A stretch of DNA of 64,000 bases from Comamonadaceae bacterium M7527. GTDB taxonomy: Bacteria; Pseudomonadota; Gammaproteobacteria; Burkholderiales; Burkholderiaceae_C. The notes below the pieces were generated by a model. It was not told where the DNA came from and searched no databases. It saw only the letters and a list, made by a program, of their open reading frames with translations. A program made the translations under genes and the position numbers. The DNA lies in assembly GCA_021044545.1 (NCBI GenBank), contig CP087990.1, positions 1,860,001 through 1,924,000 on the forward strand, in the 5' to 3' direction. Positions 42,373-50,510 of this stretch are shown one piece after another (the first letter of the stretch is position 1; each line of letters begins with the position of its first letter).

Positions 42373-43251
42373 ATGGGTCAAAAAATCAACCCTACCGGAT
42401 TCCGCTTGGCGGTTTCTCGTAACTGGGCTAGCCGCTGGTACGCCAGCAACAAAGACTTCGCTGGCATGCTGGCTGAAGACATCAAAGTACGCGAGTACCT
42501 GAAGGTCAAGCTGAAGAACGCGTCAGTGTCTCGTGTTCTTATCGAGCGTCCCGCAAAGAACGCTCGTATCACCATCTTTTCAGCACGTCCAGGCGTGGTG
42601 ATTGGTAAAAAAGGTGAAGACATCGAGAAGCTCAAGAAAGAGCTGACCGACAAGTTGGGCGTGCCGGTTGCCGTCAACATCGAAGAAGTGCGCAAGCCTG
42701 AAATCGATGCCAAGTTGATCGCAGACAGCATCACCCAGCAGCTCGAAAAGCGCATCATGTTCCGTCGCGCCATGAAGCGTGCCATGCAAAACGCCATGCG
42801 TATGGGTGCCCAAGGCATCAAGATCATGTCTGCAGGCCGTTTGAATGGTATCGAAATTGCACGTACCGAGTGGTACCGTGAAGGCCGAGTGCCTTTGCAC
42901 ACCATGCGTGCTGACATCGATTACGGCACCTCTGAAGCCAAGACCACTTACGGCATCATTGGCGTGAAAGTGTGGGTTTACAAGGGTGATACCTTGGGCC
43001 GCAACGACGCGCCAGTAGCTGCTGAGCCACGTGAAGAAGAACGTCGCCCCCGCGGCCCTCGCCGTGATGGCGATCGCCCAGGTGCACGTCCTGCACGCGG
43101 TGCCCGTCGTCCAGCCGGCAGCAATGCTGCGCCAGCCGATGGCAGTGACAAGCCTGCTGAAGCCACTGATGGTGGTGAAGCTAAACCAGCCGTTAAGCGC
43201 GTTCGCAAGGCCGCGCCCGCAGCAGCACCTGCGGACGGCAAAGGAGAATAA
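42373..43251 (+). CDS. rpsC: 30S ribosomal protein S3 with extended C-terminal tail
   Basis: S3 (292 residues) forms the mRNA entry helicase site with S4 and S5. The conserved part ('MGQKINPTGFRLAVSRNWASRWYA', KH domain 'ARPGVVIGKKGEDIEKL', 'GRVPLHTMRADIDYG') is followed by a tail of about 70 residues rich in Arg, Pro, Ala and acidic residues, absent from the 233-residue E. coli protein. Similar tails are common in this order. The ATG at 42373 is chosen; an earlier ATG-frame start at 42349 overlaps rplV. Confidence 0.96.
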   Translation: MGQKINPTGFRLAVSRNWASRWYASNKDFAGMLAEDIKVREYLKVKLKNASVSRVLIERPAKNARITIFSARPGVVIGKKGEDIEKLKKELTDKLGVPVAVNIEEVRKPEIDAKLIADSITQQLEKRIMFRRAMKRAMQNAMRMGAQGIKIMSAGRLNGIEIARTEWYREGRVPLHTMRADIDYGTSEAKTTYGIIGVKVWVYKGDTLGRNDAPVAAEPREEERRPRGPRRDGDRPGARPARGARRPAGSNAAPADGSDKPAEATDGGEAKPAVKRVRKAAPAAAPADGKGE

Positions 43252-43253
43252 AC

Positions 43254-43670
43254 ATGCTGCAACCTGCTCGTCGCAAATATCGTAAAGAGCAAAAAGGCCG
43301 CAACACGGGTATTGCCACTACTGGCAACTCCGTGGCGTTCGGTGACTTCGGTCTGAAGTCTATCGACCGCGGTCGTTTAACAGCTCGTCAAATCGAGTCT
43401 GCTCGTCGTGCCATCAACCGTCACATCAAACGTGGTGGTCGTATCTGGATTCGTGTATTCCCAGACAAGCCAATCTCAAACAAGCCTGCAGAGGTTCGTA
43501 TGGGTAACGGTAAGGGTAGCGTGGAGTACTACGTGGCTGAAATTCAGCCAGGTAAAGTACTGTACGAAATCGTGGGTGTGCCTGAGGCGTTGGCTCGTGA
43601 AGCGTTTACTTTGGCTGCCGCCAAGTTGCCTTTGCGCACCACCTTCGTCACGCGTATGCTTGGCCAGTAA
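43254..43670 (+). CDS. rplP: 50S ribosomal protein L16
   Basis: L16 (138 residues; 'MLQPARRKYRKEQKGRNTGIA', 'RGGRIWIRVFPDKPISNKPAEVRMGNGKGSVEYYVA') helps position tRNA at the A and P sites. It includes the Arg81 region hydroxylated by RoxA in E. coli. The gap to rpsC is two bases. Confidence 0.98.
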   Translation: MLQPARRKYRKEQKGRNTGIATTGNSVAFGDFGLKSIDRGRLTARQIESARRAINRHIKRGGRIWIRVFPDKPISNKPAEVRMGNGKGSVEYYVAEIQPGKVLYEIVGVPEALAREAFTLAAAKLPLRTTFVTRMLGQ

Positions 43671-43682
43671 GGAGAAAGAATA

Positions 43683-43877
43683 ATGAATACTACTGATCTG
43701 CGCCAAAAAGACGTCGACGGCGTGAAAGCCGAAGTCAAGGCATTGCAAAAAGCCCATTTCGGCTTGCGCATGCAAAAAGGCACCCAACAACTTACCAACA
43801 CTGCTTCAATGAGCAGCACACGACGCGCCATCGCTCGTGCCAAAACTATTTTGGCCGAGAAGCTGGCTGCCAAGTGA
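43683..43877 (+). CDS. rpmC: 50S ribosomal protein L29
   Basis: L29 (64 residues; 'DLRQKDVDGVKAEVKALQKAHFGLRMQKGTQQL') is a two-helix protein at the tunnel exit. AAGGAG lies about eight bases upstream of the ATG. Confidence 0.96.
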   Translation: MNTTDLRQKDVDGVKAEVKALQKAHFGLRMQKGTQQLTNTASMSSTRRAIARAKTILAEKLAAK

Positions 43878-43888
43878 GGAGCGAACAC

Positions 43889-44158
43889 ATGACGGAAGCA
43901 ACAACAACCCGTAATCGCACCTTGGTCGGTAAAGTGGTCAGCGACAAGCGCGCTAAAACCGTAACGGTTTTGGTTGAGCGTCGCGTTAAGCACGAGCTGT
44001 ACGGCAAAATCGTATCGCTGTCTAGCAAGTACCACGCGCACGACGAAGACAACCAGTACCAACTGGGCGATGTGATTGAAATCACAGAAAGCCGTCCGCT
44101 TTCAAAAACCAAGAACTGGGTAGCGACCCGCTTGGTTCAGAAGGCAGAACTGGTTTAA
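43889..44158 (+). CDS. rpsQ: 30S ribosomal protein S17
   Basis: S17 (89 residues; 'RTLVGKVVSDKRAKTVTVLVERRVKHELYGKIVSLSSKYHAHDE') is an OB-fold primary binder of 16S rRNA. I chose the ATG at 43889 with GAGGAG upstream. A GTG at 43874 overlapping rpmC is less likely. It is the last ribosomal gene here; the usual following rplN-rplX-rplE block is absent. Confidence 0.96.
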   Translation: MTEATTTRNRTLVGKVVSDKRAKTVTVLVERRVKHELYGKIVSLSSKYHAHDEDNQYQLGDVIEITESRPLSKTKNWVATRLVQKAELV

Positions 44159-44194
44159 GTTTGTTTGCCCACATGGGCATCAAGCTTAAAAAGA

Positions 44195-44223
44195 GCGACT
44201 CATGCGTGAGTCGCTTTTTTTTG
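44195..44223 (+). terminator. Intrinsic terminator of the S10 operon
   Basis: AGCGACTCA (44195-44203), loop TGCG, TGAGTCGCT (44208-44216), then T-run to 44223. It is a perfect 9-bp stem with a long T tract, 36 bases after the rpsQ stop. Confidence 0.92.
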
Positions 44224-44299
44224 GTCTCATACAATGCTGTGCATTGCATGTGACACAGATTTTTAATGGGGCTTAGGCCCGTAAATTGTGGAGATAACA

Positions 44300-44806
44300 A
44301 TGATTCAAGTCGGCGAAACAATACCAGCGGTCACGCTCATGGAGTACGTAGAGGTTGAGGGTAATGGCTGCAGTGTGGGTCCAAACCCGGTGAACAGCCT
44401 GGATGCTGCCAAAGGCAAAACCATTGCTGTGTTTGCCCTGCCAGGCGCATTCACGCCTACCTGCTCGGCCCGTCACGTGCCAGGCTACCGCGACCACGCG
44501 CAAGACTTCAAAGACGCGGGCGTCGATGAAATCTGGTGTCTGAGCGTCAACGATGCATTTGTAATGGGTGCATGGGGACGTGAGCAAGACACAGCCGGCA
44601 AGGTGCGCATGCTGGGCGACGGCGACGCCGAGTTTGCCAAAGCCGTCGGTCTAACACTGGACCTCCATGGCAAGGGCTTGGGCCTGCGCAGCAACCGTTA
44701 CTCTATGTTGGTGAAAGACGGCGTGGTCGTCACGCTAAACGTTGAAGCACCAGGCAAGTTTGAGGTAAGCGACGCGGCCACCTTGCTCGCGCAAGCCAAG
44801 GCCTAA
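44300..44806 (+). CDS. Peroxiredoxin (Prx5/hybrid type)
   Basis: The 168-residue thiol peroxidase has the active-site motif 'ALPGAFTPTCSARHVPGY' with peroxidatic Cys55, and 'LGLRSNRYSMLVKDGVV', typical of the Prx5 group. It would reduce hydroperoxides using glutathione/glutaredoxin or thioredoxin. No glutaredoxin domain is fused. The ATG at 44300 has GGAG upstream and starts a transcript separate from the S10 operon. Confidence 0.93.
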   Translation: MIQVGETIPAVTLMEYVEVEGNGCSVGPNPVNSLDAAKGKTIAVFALPGAFTPTCSARHVPGYRDHAQDFKDAGVDEIWCLSVNDAFVMGAWGREQDTAGKVRMLGDGDAEFAKAVGLTLDLHGKGLGLRSNRYSMLVKDGVVVTLNVEAPGKFEVSDAATLLAQAKA

Positions 44807-44819
44807 GCCATAAAGCCTG

Positions 44820-45320
44820 TTAGAGCTGAGCCATCAGATACTGCGAGCCGGCAATGGGGCTGTAGTAGTAGGGTGGCACCTCAATGAAACCTGCGTTGGC
44901 ATACAAATGCCGCGCGGTTTCAAACTCTTCAAGAACGTCCAACAAAATATGCATGTAGCCAGCAGCTCTGGCCTCCACCATGCACTGCGCTATTAGTTGC
45001 TCGCCCAGGCCAAAGCCTCTAAACGCTTTGGTCACAAATAGGCGTTTCATTTCGCATGCATTGGCGTAGTCCACATCGGGCAGTGGCCTGAATGCGCAAC
45101 AGCCAGCTGCCACGCCATCAACAAATGCCACGAGTAATGCGCCGTTAGGCGACGCGTATTCACCCGGGAGGTTGGCCAGTTCTTGTTCAAAGTCTTGAAA
45201 GCCCAAATCAACCGACAAGCTGTCGCCGTATTGCGCCATCAGCGCTCTGGCCGCCGTTATCTCATCTGGCTGTGAAACGGTGCGAACGTCTATGTGTGGA
45301 CTTGGTAGAAGGTCAGTCAT
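44820..45320 (-). CDS. GNAT-family N-acetyltransferase
   Basis: The 166-residue protein shows the acetyl-CoA binding motif A ('EMKRLFVTKAFRGFGLGEQLIAQCMVEARAAG', RxxGxG-like) and motif B ('ILLDVLEEFETARHLYANAGFIEVPPYYYSPI'). The acceptor is unknown. I took ATG at 45320; TTG at 45329 would add three residues. It converges with the peroxiredoxin gene. Confidence 0.85.
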   Translation of the reverse strand: MTDLLPSPHIDVRTVSQPDEITAARALMAQYGDSLSVDLGFQDFEQELANLPGEYASPNGALLVAFVDGVAAGCCAFRPLPDVDYANACEMKRLFVTKAFRGFGLGEQLIAQCMVEARAAGYMHILLDVLEEFETARHLYANAGFIEVPPYYYSPIAGSQYLMAQL

Positions 45321-45369
45321 GTTGGGCAATGATAGCGTGCAAGCATCACGCAGCAGCGTTGCAATACAT

Positions 45370-46047
45370 TTAGCCTAAGGTGTTGACCATCCATGCCACC
45401 GCACTGGCACACGCCAACCAGACCAAAAGCCCAAACAAGGCATGTGTCAGACCATCAGCTGAAGTCGGCGCGTTGACGGCAACAACGCCCTCGTGGTCGC
45501 CGTGCACCATGGCTGGTACGAGGTTGCGATTTTTCTTTTTGGCATAAAACCAAATGGCTGCGATGTGGGCGAGCACCAGCAAAACGACGGCCAACTTGCC
45601 TGGTCCAGTGTGATAAAACGTGGCGCTAGACACGACGTCACTTGAAGCATGTGCGGCCAGCGGCCCTGCCGTGAAAATATCGTCGTCGCTGAACAAGCCT
45701 GTAGTGACTTGAGCACAGAGCAGGCACAGCAAAGCCACCACAGACCAAGAGCCACTTGGACTGTGGCCAAGGTGGTCTTGTGGCTGGTCAGCGCCTTGCC
45801 CGCGCACATAGGCCAGCAAAGCGCGAGGCGCCAGCCGCAGCTGTGCAAACCGTGACCAATAGCCGCCCACAAACCCCCAAGCTACCCGAAACAACAGCAA
45901 GCTCGCGACCACATAGCCCAGGCGCATATGCCACACCATTGCATTGCCGCCTACGTTGCCGCTGATGAAAAGCCCGGTAACGCTGATGGCCAATGCCCAG
46001 TGAAAGACGCGTGTGGGCAAGTCCCACACTCGGTGTTTGAACGACAT
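45370..46047 (-). CDS. Cytochrome b561-type membrane protein
   Basis: The 225-residue protein has four to five membrane helices with heme-ligand histidines in 'WDLPTRVFHWALAISV', 'VWHMRLGYVVASLLLFRVAWGFVG' and 'LAVVLLVLAHIAAIWFYAKKKNRN'. This is the di-heme cytochrome b type seen with Ni,Fe-hydrogenase or soluble cytochromes c. The frame extends upstream to 46182, but the family N-terminus 'MSFKHRVWDLPTR' fixes ATG at 46047. It is divergent from the cytochrome c' gene, a likely electron-transfer partner. Confidence 0.88.
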   Translation of the reverse strand: MSFKHRVWDLPTRVFHWALAISVTGLFISGNVGGNAMVWHMRLGYVVASLLLFRVAWGFVGGYWSRFAQLRLAPRALLAYVRGQGADQPQDHLGHSPSGSWSVVALLCLLCAQVTTGLFSDDDIFTAGPLAAHASSDVVSSATFYHTGPGKLAVVLLVLAHIAAIWFYAKKKNRNLVPAMVHGDHEGVVAVNAPTSADGLTHALFGLLVWLACASAVAWMVNTLG

Positions 46048-46196
46048 AACAAAACTCCAAAATGAAAGGCCATTGATTGCAACAGCTTTATAAATTGGTA
46101 ATAAAAAACCGGGTTGAGCGTAACAAAGCTGTGTCAAGATAGTATGAAGCCAAGCACTAAGGCTTGGTTTGGGTTTAATCAATGAAAGGGAAAATC

Positions 46197-46649
46197 ATGA
46201 TGTCAACACGTGCCATTATTGTGTCGCTGGCGCTGGGCGTGGCCAGCACAGCACCCGCTTGGGCGCAGTTTAAAAATGCCGAGCATGCGGTCAAATACCG
46301 TCAGGCCGCCTTTACCGTTATGGGCAAACACTTTGCGAGTTTAGGCGCCATGGTCAGTGGTAAAGCACCTTTTGACGCCGCCAAAGCCAAAGCAGACGCC
46401 AGCGTTGTGGCGGCTGTCAGCGCGCTGCCATGGTCAGGTTTTGGCCCGGAAACAGAGGACATCAAGTCGGACGCCAAAATGGAAGTGTGGCTGGAAAAAA
46501 CCGATTTTGACCAAGGAGCAAAACGTTTGACAGCGGCGGCGGGCGAGCTTGCAAAAGCGACCCAAACGGGCAACCTGAACCAGATCAAACAAGCCTTTGG
46601 TGCCACCGCCAAAACCTGTAAGGCTTGTCACGACAGCTACCGCAATTAA
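46197..46649 (+). CDS. Cytochrome c' (periplasmic)
   Basis: The 150-residue protein has a signal peptide (cleavage after 'APAWA', about residue 23), a four-helix bundle region ('NAEHAVKYRQAAFTVMGKHFASLGAMV') and the C-terminal heme site Cys141-x-x-Cys144-His145 ('CKACHDSYRN'), which defines class II cytochromes c'. These bind NO and may protect against nitrosative stress. AAAGGGA precedes the ATG at 46197; an earlier ATG at 46182 overlaps it. The stop overlaps the stop of the convergent tlpA-like gene. Confidence 0.92.
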   Translation: MMSTRAIIVSLALGVASTAPAWAQFKNAEHAVKYRQAAFTVMGKHFASLGAMVSGKAPFDAAKAKADASVVAAVSALPWSGFGPETEDIKSDAKMEVWLEKTDFDQGAKRLTAAAGELAKATQTGNLNQIKQAFGATAKTCKACHDSYRN

Positions 46650-47143
46650 GCTTCGGCCAGCAGTTTTTCTATCAGTCTGTGCAAGGCGGCAAAGTCGGGC
46701 ATGCCTACGTAGCGCTTAACGATTTCGCCGCGCTTGTTAACAATAAATGTTGTGGGCGTGAGCTTTACGTCACCCCACTCTTTGGCGTTGGCGCCGGTGT
46801 TGTCTAAAGCCACCTTAAAAGGCAGCTGGCGTGTTTGCGCAAAGTTCACCACATAAGCGGGTGGGTCGTAGTCCATAGCCACGGCCAAAGTGTCAAAGCC
46901 TTGGTTCGCATAGGCGTTGTGCGTGGCGATGAGTTCAGGCATTTCGGCCACGCAGCTGGTGCAACTGGTGGCCCAAAAATTCACCAGCAGCACCTTGCCT
47001 GCAAAGTCGCTGGTTTGCACGGCACTGCCGTCTAGCAAAACAAATCGCGACTGCGGCGCCTGGGTGTTGCCGGCGCAACCTGCCAACAGGCTGGCAAAAG
47101 CTAAGGCAGCTACCAGTGACATGCGACGCCATTGCGTCGTCAT
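46646..47143 (-). CDS. TlpA-like thiol-disulfide lipoprotein
   Basis: The 165-residue protein has a lipoprotein signal ('LAFASLLAGC', lipidated Cys23) and a thioredoxin fold with active site Cys61-Thr-Ser-Cys64 ('NFWATSCTSCVAEMP'). The cis-Pro lies in 'KLTPTTFIVN'. It is the redoxin/TlpA type, anchored to face the periplasm, possibly for cytochrome c maturation or stress. The frame continues upstream to 47362, but the lipoprotein signal fixes ATG at 47143. Confidence 0.88.
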   Translation of the reverse strand: MTTQWRRMSLVAALAFASLLAGCAGNTQAPQSRFVLLDGSAVQTSDFAGKVLLVNFWATSCTSCVAEMPELIATHNAYANQGFDTLAVAMDYDPPAYVVNFAQTRQLPFKVALDNTGANAKEWGDVKLTPTTFIVNKRGEIVKRYVGMPDFAALHRLIEKLLAEA

Positions 47144-47493
47144 CGTGTTTGTAAAAAAAAGCAACATGGCACAACAAAGCCTACAACAATCAATATGGGG
47201 GAGCACCAGCGTGCACAGAAGGCAGTTTAACCACGCTCGCGCGCCCGGTTGAGTGGCTTTTAGAGCTTGTTGCCGCATTTGCCCACCGTTATGGTGAGCC
47301 GCAGGCAACGGCGGCATGACAGCAAGGTGTGCCATTCTGGTGCGGTGCTGGCTGCTAAACAATTACGCACCTTAAGTGGATTCTGGGTGTTTGAAAAAGT
47401 TCGCCTACCCAAGCTATTGCTTACCGCTCATGGGCAGGACCAGCACCTGAAACAGGTGCATTAAGCGCTGGGCCTGGCCGCAGCAGGCCGCGC
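47144..47493. other. 350-base intergenic region without a credible gene
   Basis: Open frames here are short and lack protein-like composition. The stretch carries the upstream region of the TlpA-like gene on the minus strand and the tail region of the thioredoxin-fold gene. The only clear structure is a perfect 7-bp hairpin GCACCTG-AAA-CAGGTGC at 47443-47459 without a T-run. Confidence 0.6.
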
Positions 47494-47895
47494 TCAGCTT
47501 TGCGCCGCCAGGCTGGCCTTGGCAGTGTCAAGGCGCTGTTGCAAGTAGGCACCAAAAAAGTCTGGCACAGCAACGCCCACAATGCGTTCGGCAATTTCTG
47601 TGCCTTGCGCGTTAAAAAACAGCAGTGTGGGCGCAAAGCGTGCATCCCAGCGCTTGGATATGGCCTTGGCGGTGCGCGCAACACCGTCAAAGTCGTCAAT
47701 GCGCGTAACACCGTCAGTGATGTTGAGTTGCACGGCCACCACTTCACCCGACGCAGACATGGGTGCCAGGTGGTGATCTCGCACCAAGTCGCAGTAAGGG
47801 CAGCCGGGTAAGCTGGTCATGACAACCAGTGGCTGGCCTGCACGCACGGCCATGGCTGCTTGGCGTGTCATTGAGGTGGCGAGGGTTAAGTTCAT
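47494..47895 (-). CDS. Thioredoxin-fold protein
   Basis: The 133-residue protein has the motif 'VMTSLPGCPYCDLVRDHH' (Cys32-Pro-Tyr-Cys35, a glutaredoxin-like CPYC) and a cis-Pro in 'RFAPTLLFFNAQG'. No signal peptide is obvious, so it may act in the cytoplasm or be exported by an atypical signal. It resembles small SoxW/thioredoxin-like proteins. The ATG at 47893-47895 is followed by 'NLTLATSMTRQAAMAV'. It shares its strand with the downstream TlpA-like gene but is separated from it by 350 bases. Confidence 0.8.
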   Translation of the reverse strand: MNLTLATSMTRQAAMAVRAGQPLVVMTSLPGCPYCDLVRDHHLAPMSASGEVVAVQLNITDGVTRIDDFDGVARTAKAISKRWDARFAPTLLFFNAQGTEIAERIVGVAVPDFFGAYLQQRLDTAKASLAAQS

Positions 47896-47937
47896 AAAAG
47901 AGCCCTTCTAAAGTAGTGCGTTTTGAGCCATCACGCG

Positions 47938-49221
47938 CTATGCAATAACGCCTTTACTGCGCAAGTCTGTCAATTGGTCAGGTGTCATGTTTAATAGTTC
48001 ATGCAGCACTTCGCTGGTGTGCTGTCCCAGTGTGGGCGGCGCGTGCCGTTGTGTAACAGGTGTTTCGCTGAGCTTTAGCGGGCTGGCCACCAAGGCCACA
48101 TCGCCATTGAGTGCATGCTGCCAGTGTTGCACCATACCGCGGGCTTTTACTTGCGCGTCGTCAAATACTTCGTCCAAGCCGTTGATAGGGCCGCACGGTA
48201 CTTGCGCCGCTTCCAGGGCGTTGAGCCAGTGTGTCTTGCTGTGTGCGGCCATGATGCTGGCAATATGTGGCACCAAATCATGACGGTTGCGCACGCGGTT
48301 GGCGTTGGTGGCAAAGCGTGGATCTGCAGCCCAGTCCACGCTTTGGCCTGTGGTGTGGGCCAACACCTTGCAAAATTTGGCAAATTGGTGGTCGTTGCCA
48401 ACAGCCACAATCATGTGTTGTGCATTGCCGTTTTCGGGAGCGCATTCAAATACCTGGTAGGGCACTATGTTGATGTGCGCGTTACCAGCACGCCCTGGCA
48501 CTTTGCCTGTGTGTTGGCCAGATACCAGGTAGTTGGCCCCCAAGTTTGCCAACATGGCCACTTGGGTATCCAGCAAGGCCATGTCTATGTACTGGCCAGT
48601 GCCTGTGGCCTCGGCGTGGCGTAGCGCGGCCAATATGCCTACTGTGGCGTACATGCCTGTAAACAAGTCCGCTACGGCAACGCCTACTTTTTGGGGGCCG
48701 CCACCGGGCAAGTCGTCGCGCTCGCCGGTTAGGCTCATGAGCCCGCCCATACCTTGTATGGCGTAGTCGTAGCCTGCACGGTCTTTGTAGGGGCCGTCTT
48801 GTCCAAAGCCTGTAATGGAGCAATAAACCAGCGCAGGGTTGACGGCCTTGAGGCTGTTGTAGTCCAAGCCATAACGCGCCATGTCGCCCACTTTGAAGTT
48901 TTCAACAAAAATGTGGCAGTGCTGCACCAGCTGCTTGATCAGTGCTTGCCCTTGTTCGGTGGCGATGTCGCAGGCAATGGCGCGCTTGTTGCGGTTGGTG
49001 CCAAGGTAGTAGGCGGCCTGGTCGGTGTCTGCGCCTTGGTTGTCTGGTAGAAACGGAGGGCCCCAGCCGCGCGTGTCATCACCTTTGCCTGGGCGCTCAA
49101 CCTTGATGACGTCGGCGCCTAGGTCACCCAAATTTTGTGTGCACCAAGGCCCAGCCAAGACGCGCGATAGGTCAAGAACCCGGATACCATCCAGTGCATG
49201 AGACGAATTGAACATAGTCAT
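47938..49221 (-). CDS. Family III CoA-transferase (CaiB/BaiF type)
   Basis: The 427-residue protein has the family opening 'LDGIRVLDLSRVLAGPWCTQNLGDLGADVIKVERPGKGDDTR', 'FVENFKVGDMARYGLDY' and the catalytic Asp (about 152) in 'DRAGYDYAIQGMGGLM'. Such enzymes move CoA between acyl groups (formyl, carnitinyl, succinyl and others); the substrate is not determinable here. The start may be ATG 49221 or 49215. It lies 42 bases before the thioredoxin-fold gene on the same strand. Confidence 0.92.
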   Translation of the reverse strand: MTMFNSSHALDGIRVLDLSRVLAGPWCTQNLGDLGADVIKVERPGKGDDTRGWGPPFLPDNQGADTDQAAYYLGTNRNKRAIACDIATEQGQALIKQLVQHCHIFVENFKVGDMARYGLDYNSLKAVNPALVYCSITGFGQDGPYKDRAGYDYAIQGMGGLMSLTGERDDLPGGGPQKVGVAVADLFTGMYATVGILAALRHAEATGTGQYIDMALLDTQVAMLANLGANYLVSGQHTGKVPGRAGNAHINIVPYQVFECAPENGNAQHMIVAVGNDHQFAKFCKVLAHTTGQSVDWAADPRFATNANRVRNRHDLVPHIASIMAAHSKTHWLNALEAAQVPCGPINGLDEVFDDAQVKARGMVQHWQHALNGDVALVASPLKLSETPVTQRHAPPTLGQHTSEVLHELLNMTPDQLTDLRSKGVIA

Positions 49222-49242
49222 ACCGCTATTGTGCGCAATTTC

Positions 49243-49773
49243 ATGCGCCGCATTGCGTTTGCCGCAGTTATAGCTGTCGCGCTGGCAGCGTGCAGCCCCA
49301 CCTACAACTGGCGCACGCTGAGCTTAGACAGCGTAGGCGCGCAGGCCTTGGTGCCATGCAAGCCCGAGTATTCCACCCGCGAGGTGCCGCTGCTAGAGGG
49401 GCAGGCCATGATCACGCTGCACATGCAAGCCTGTGATGTGGGCGACGTGACTTACGCTTTGTCGTGGCTCAATATCCCGCCAGGGCAGGATGTCAATGCA
49501 GCTATGCAGCGTTGGCTAAGCGCCAGCATGGCCGGTGCGCAAGCCCAGGAGCGGCAGGCCATCGCCGAGCAGGCACAACTGCCCATCTGGTCAGTCAAAG
49601 GCGCGGCACTTGCCAAACGTTACCGTCTTCAAGGCAAACGTCATGATGGTCAAACGATTGCGGTTGACATAGGCATGGCGCAGCGCGGCCCCAGCGTGGT
49701 GCAACTGGCTATTTACGGCGGCAGTTTTGCCGAGGCGCAGCGGGCTGAGTTTTGGCAGGGCTTGGCATGGTAG
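49243..49773 (+). CDS. Hypothetical lipoprotein
   Basis: The 176-residue product has a lipoprotein signal ('IAFAAVIAVALAACS', Cys at about residue 17) and a periplasmic domain with no motif I recognise ('YNWRTLSLDSVGAQALVPCKPEYSTREVPL'). The opening 'W R' and 'ALVPCKP' pattern resembles small conserved lipoproteins of this order, but I cannot name a function. The ATG at 49243 is chosen because it begins the signal; the frame runs upstream to 49198. Confidence 0.72.
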   Translation: MRRIAFAAVIAVALAACSPTYNWRTLSLDSVGAQALVPCKPEYSTREVPLLEGQAMITLHMQACDVGDVTYALSWLNIPPGQDVNAAMQRWLSASMAGAQAQERQAIAEQAQLPIWSVKGAALAKRYRLQGKRHDGQTIAVDIGMAQRGPSVVQLAIYGGSFAEAQRAEFWQGLAW

Positions 49774-49834
49774 CTTGCCCACCCAGCCAAGGACGTGGCA
49801 ACGCGGCAGCGCAACACGCAGATAATGGTGGCCT

Positions 49835-50221
49835 ATGACTACCATTCTTGTCATCGCCCATGCACCGCTGGCCAGCGCTTTGCGCAGTTGTGCAGCACAT
49901 GTGTTTCCAGAGGATGTGCACTGCGTGCAGGTGCTTGATGTACCCGCCACAGACCAAGTAGATGCGTTGCTGGCGCAGGCAAAAGCCATGCTGCCTCCAG
50001 CGGGTGAGGCGTTGGTGCTCACCGATGTTTTTGGTGCCACGCCTGCCAATGTGGCCACGCGCTTGGCCGCTCATGAGGGGTGTCGTGTTCTGGCGGGAGT
50101 GAACCTGCCCATGCTGTTGCGCGCGCTGTGCTACCGCGACCAACCCGTGGATCAGCTGGTGCTTAAAGCCGTAGCCGGTGGCACCCAGGGTATCGTGCCT
50201 GTGGTGCCAACGACCCCCTAA
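49835..50221 (+). CDS. PTS mannose-type EIIA component
   Basis: The 128-residue protein is a Man-family EIIA ('TILVIAHAPLASALRSCAAHVF', phospho-acceptor His9; 'LTDVFGATPANVA'). It accepts phosphate from HPr. No EIIB or EIIC follows, so it probably regulates rather than transports, as in other betaproteobacteria. It is the first gene of IIA-HPr-EI, 19 bases before ptsH. Confidence 0.92.
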   Translation: MTTILVIAHAPLASALRSCAAHVFPEDVHCVQVLDVPATDQVDALLAQAKAMLPPAGEALVLTDVFGATPANVATRLAAHEGCRVLAGVNLPMLLRALCYRDQPVDQLVLKAVAGGTQGIVPVVPTTP

Positions 50222-50240
50222 AACAAACTCCAACGAGCCC

Positions 50241-50510
50241 ATGATTCGCAAGACCATCACCATCAGCAACAAGCTTGGCCTGCATGCGCGTGCCTCCGCC
50301 AAGCTCACCAAATTGGCGGGCTCATTCACGTGCGACGTATGGATGACGCGCAACGCCAGGCGCATCAATGCCAAAAGCATCATGGGCGTGATGATGTTGG
50401 CCGCTGGCTTGGGCGCAGAGGTTGAGATTGAGACCGACGGCGCCGACGAAGCTGTGGCCATGGACGCATTGCTCGCGCTGATTAACGACAAGTTTGGAGA
50501 AGGCGAGTGA
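50241..50510 (+). CDS. ptsH: Phosphocarrier protein HPr
   Basis: The 89-residue HPr has the His15 site in 'NKLGLHARASAKLT' and Ser46 in 'NAKSIMGVMML', the residue phosphorylated by HPr kinase in organisms that have it. It relays phosphate from EI to EIIA. Its stop overlaps the GTG start of ptsI. Confidence 0.95.
   Translation: MIRKTITISNKLGLHARASAKLTKLAGSFTCDVWMTRNARRINAKSIMGVMMLAAGLGAEVEIETDGADEAVAMDALLALINDKFGEGE

Noticed and set aside
47443..47459. The hairpin GCACCTG-AAA-CAGGTGC as a terminator.
   Set aside because: No T-run on either strand. It is kept only as a note within the intergenic entry.
47267..47464. A 65-codon plus-strand frame between the two thioredoxin-fold genes.
   Set aside because: No ribosome-binding site, no protein-like pattern and no supporting context.
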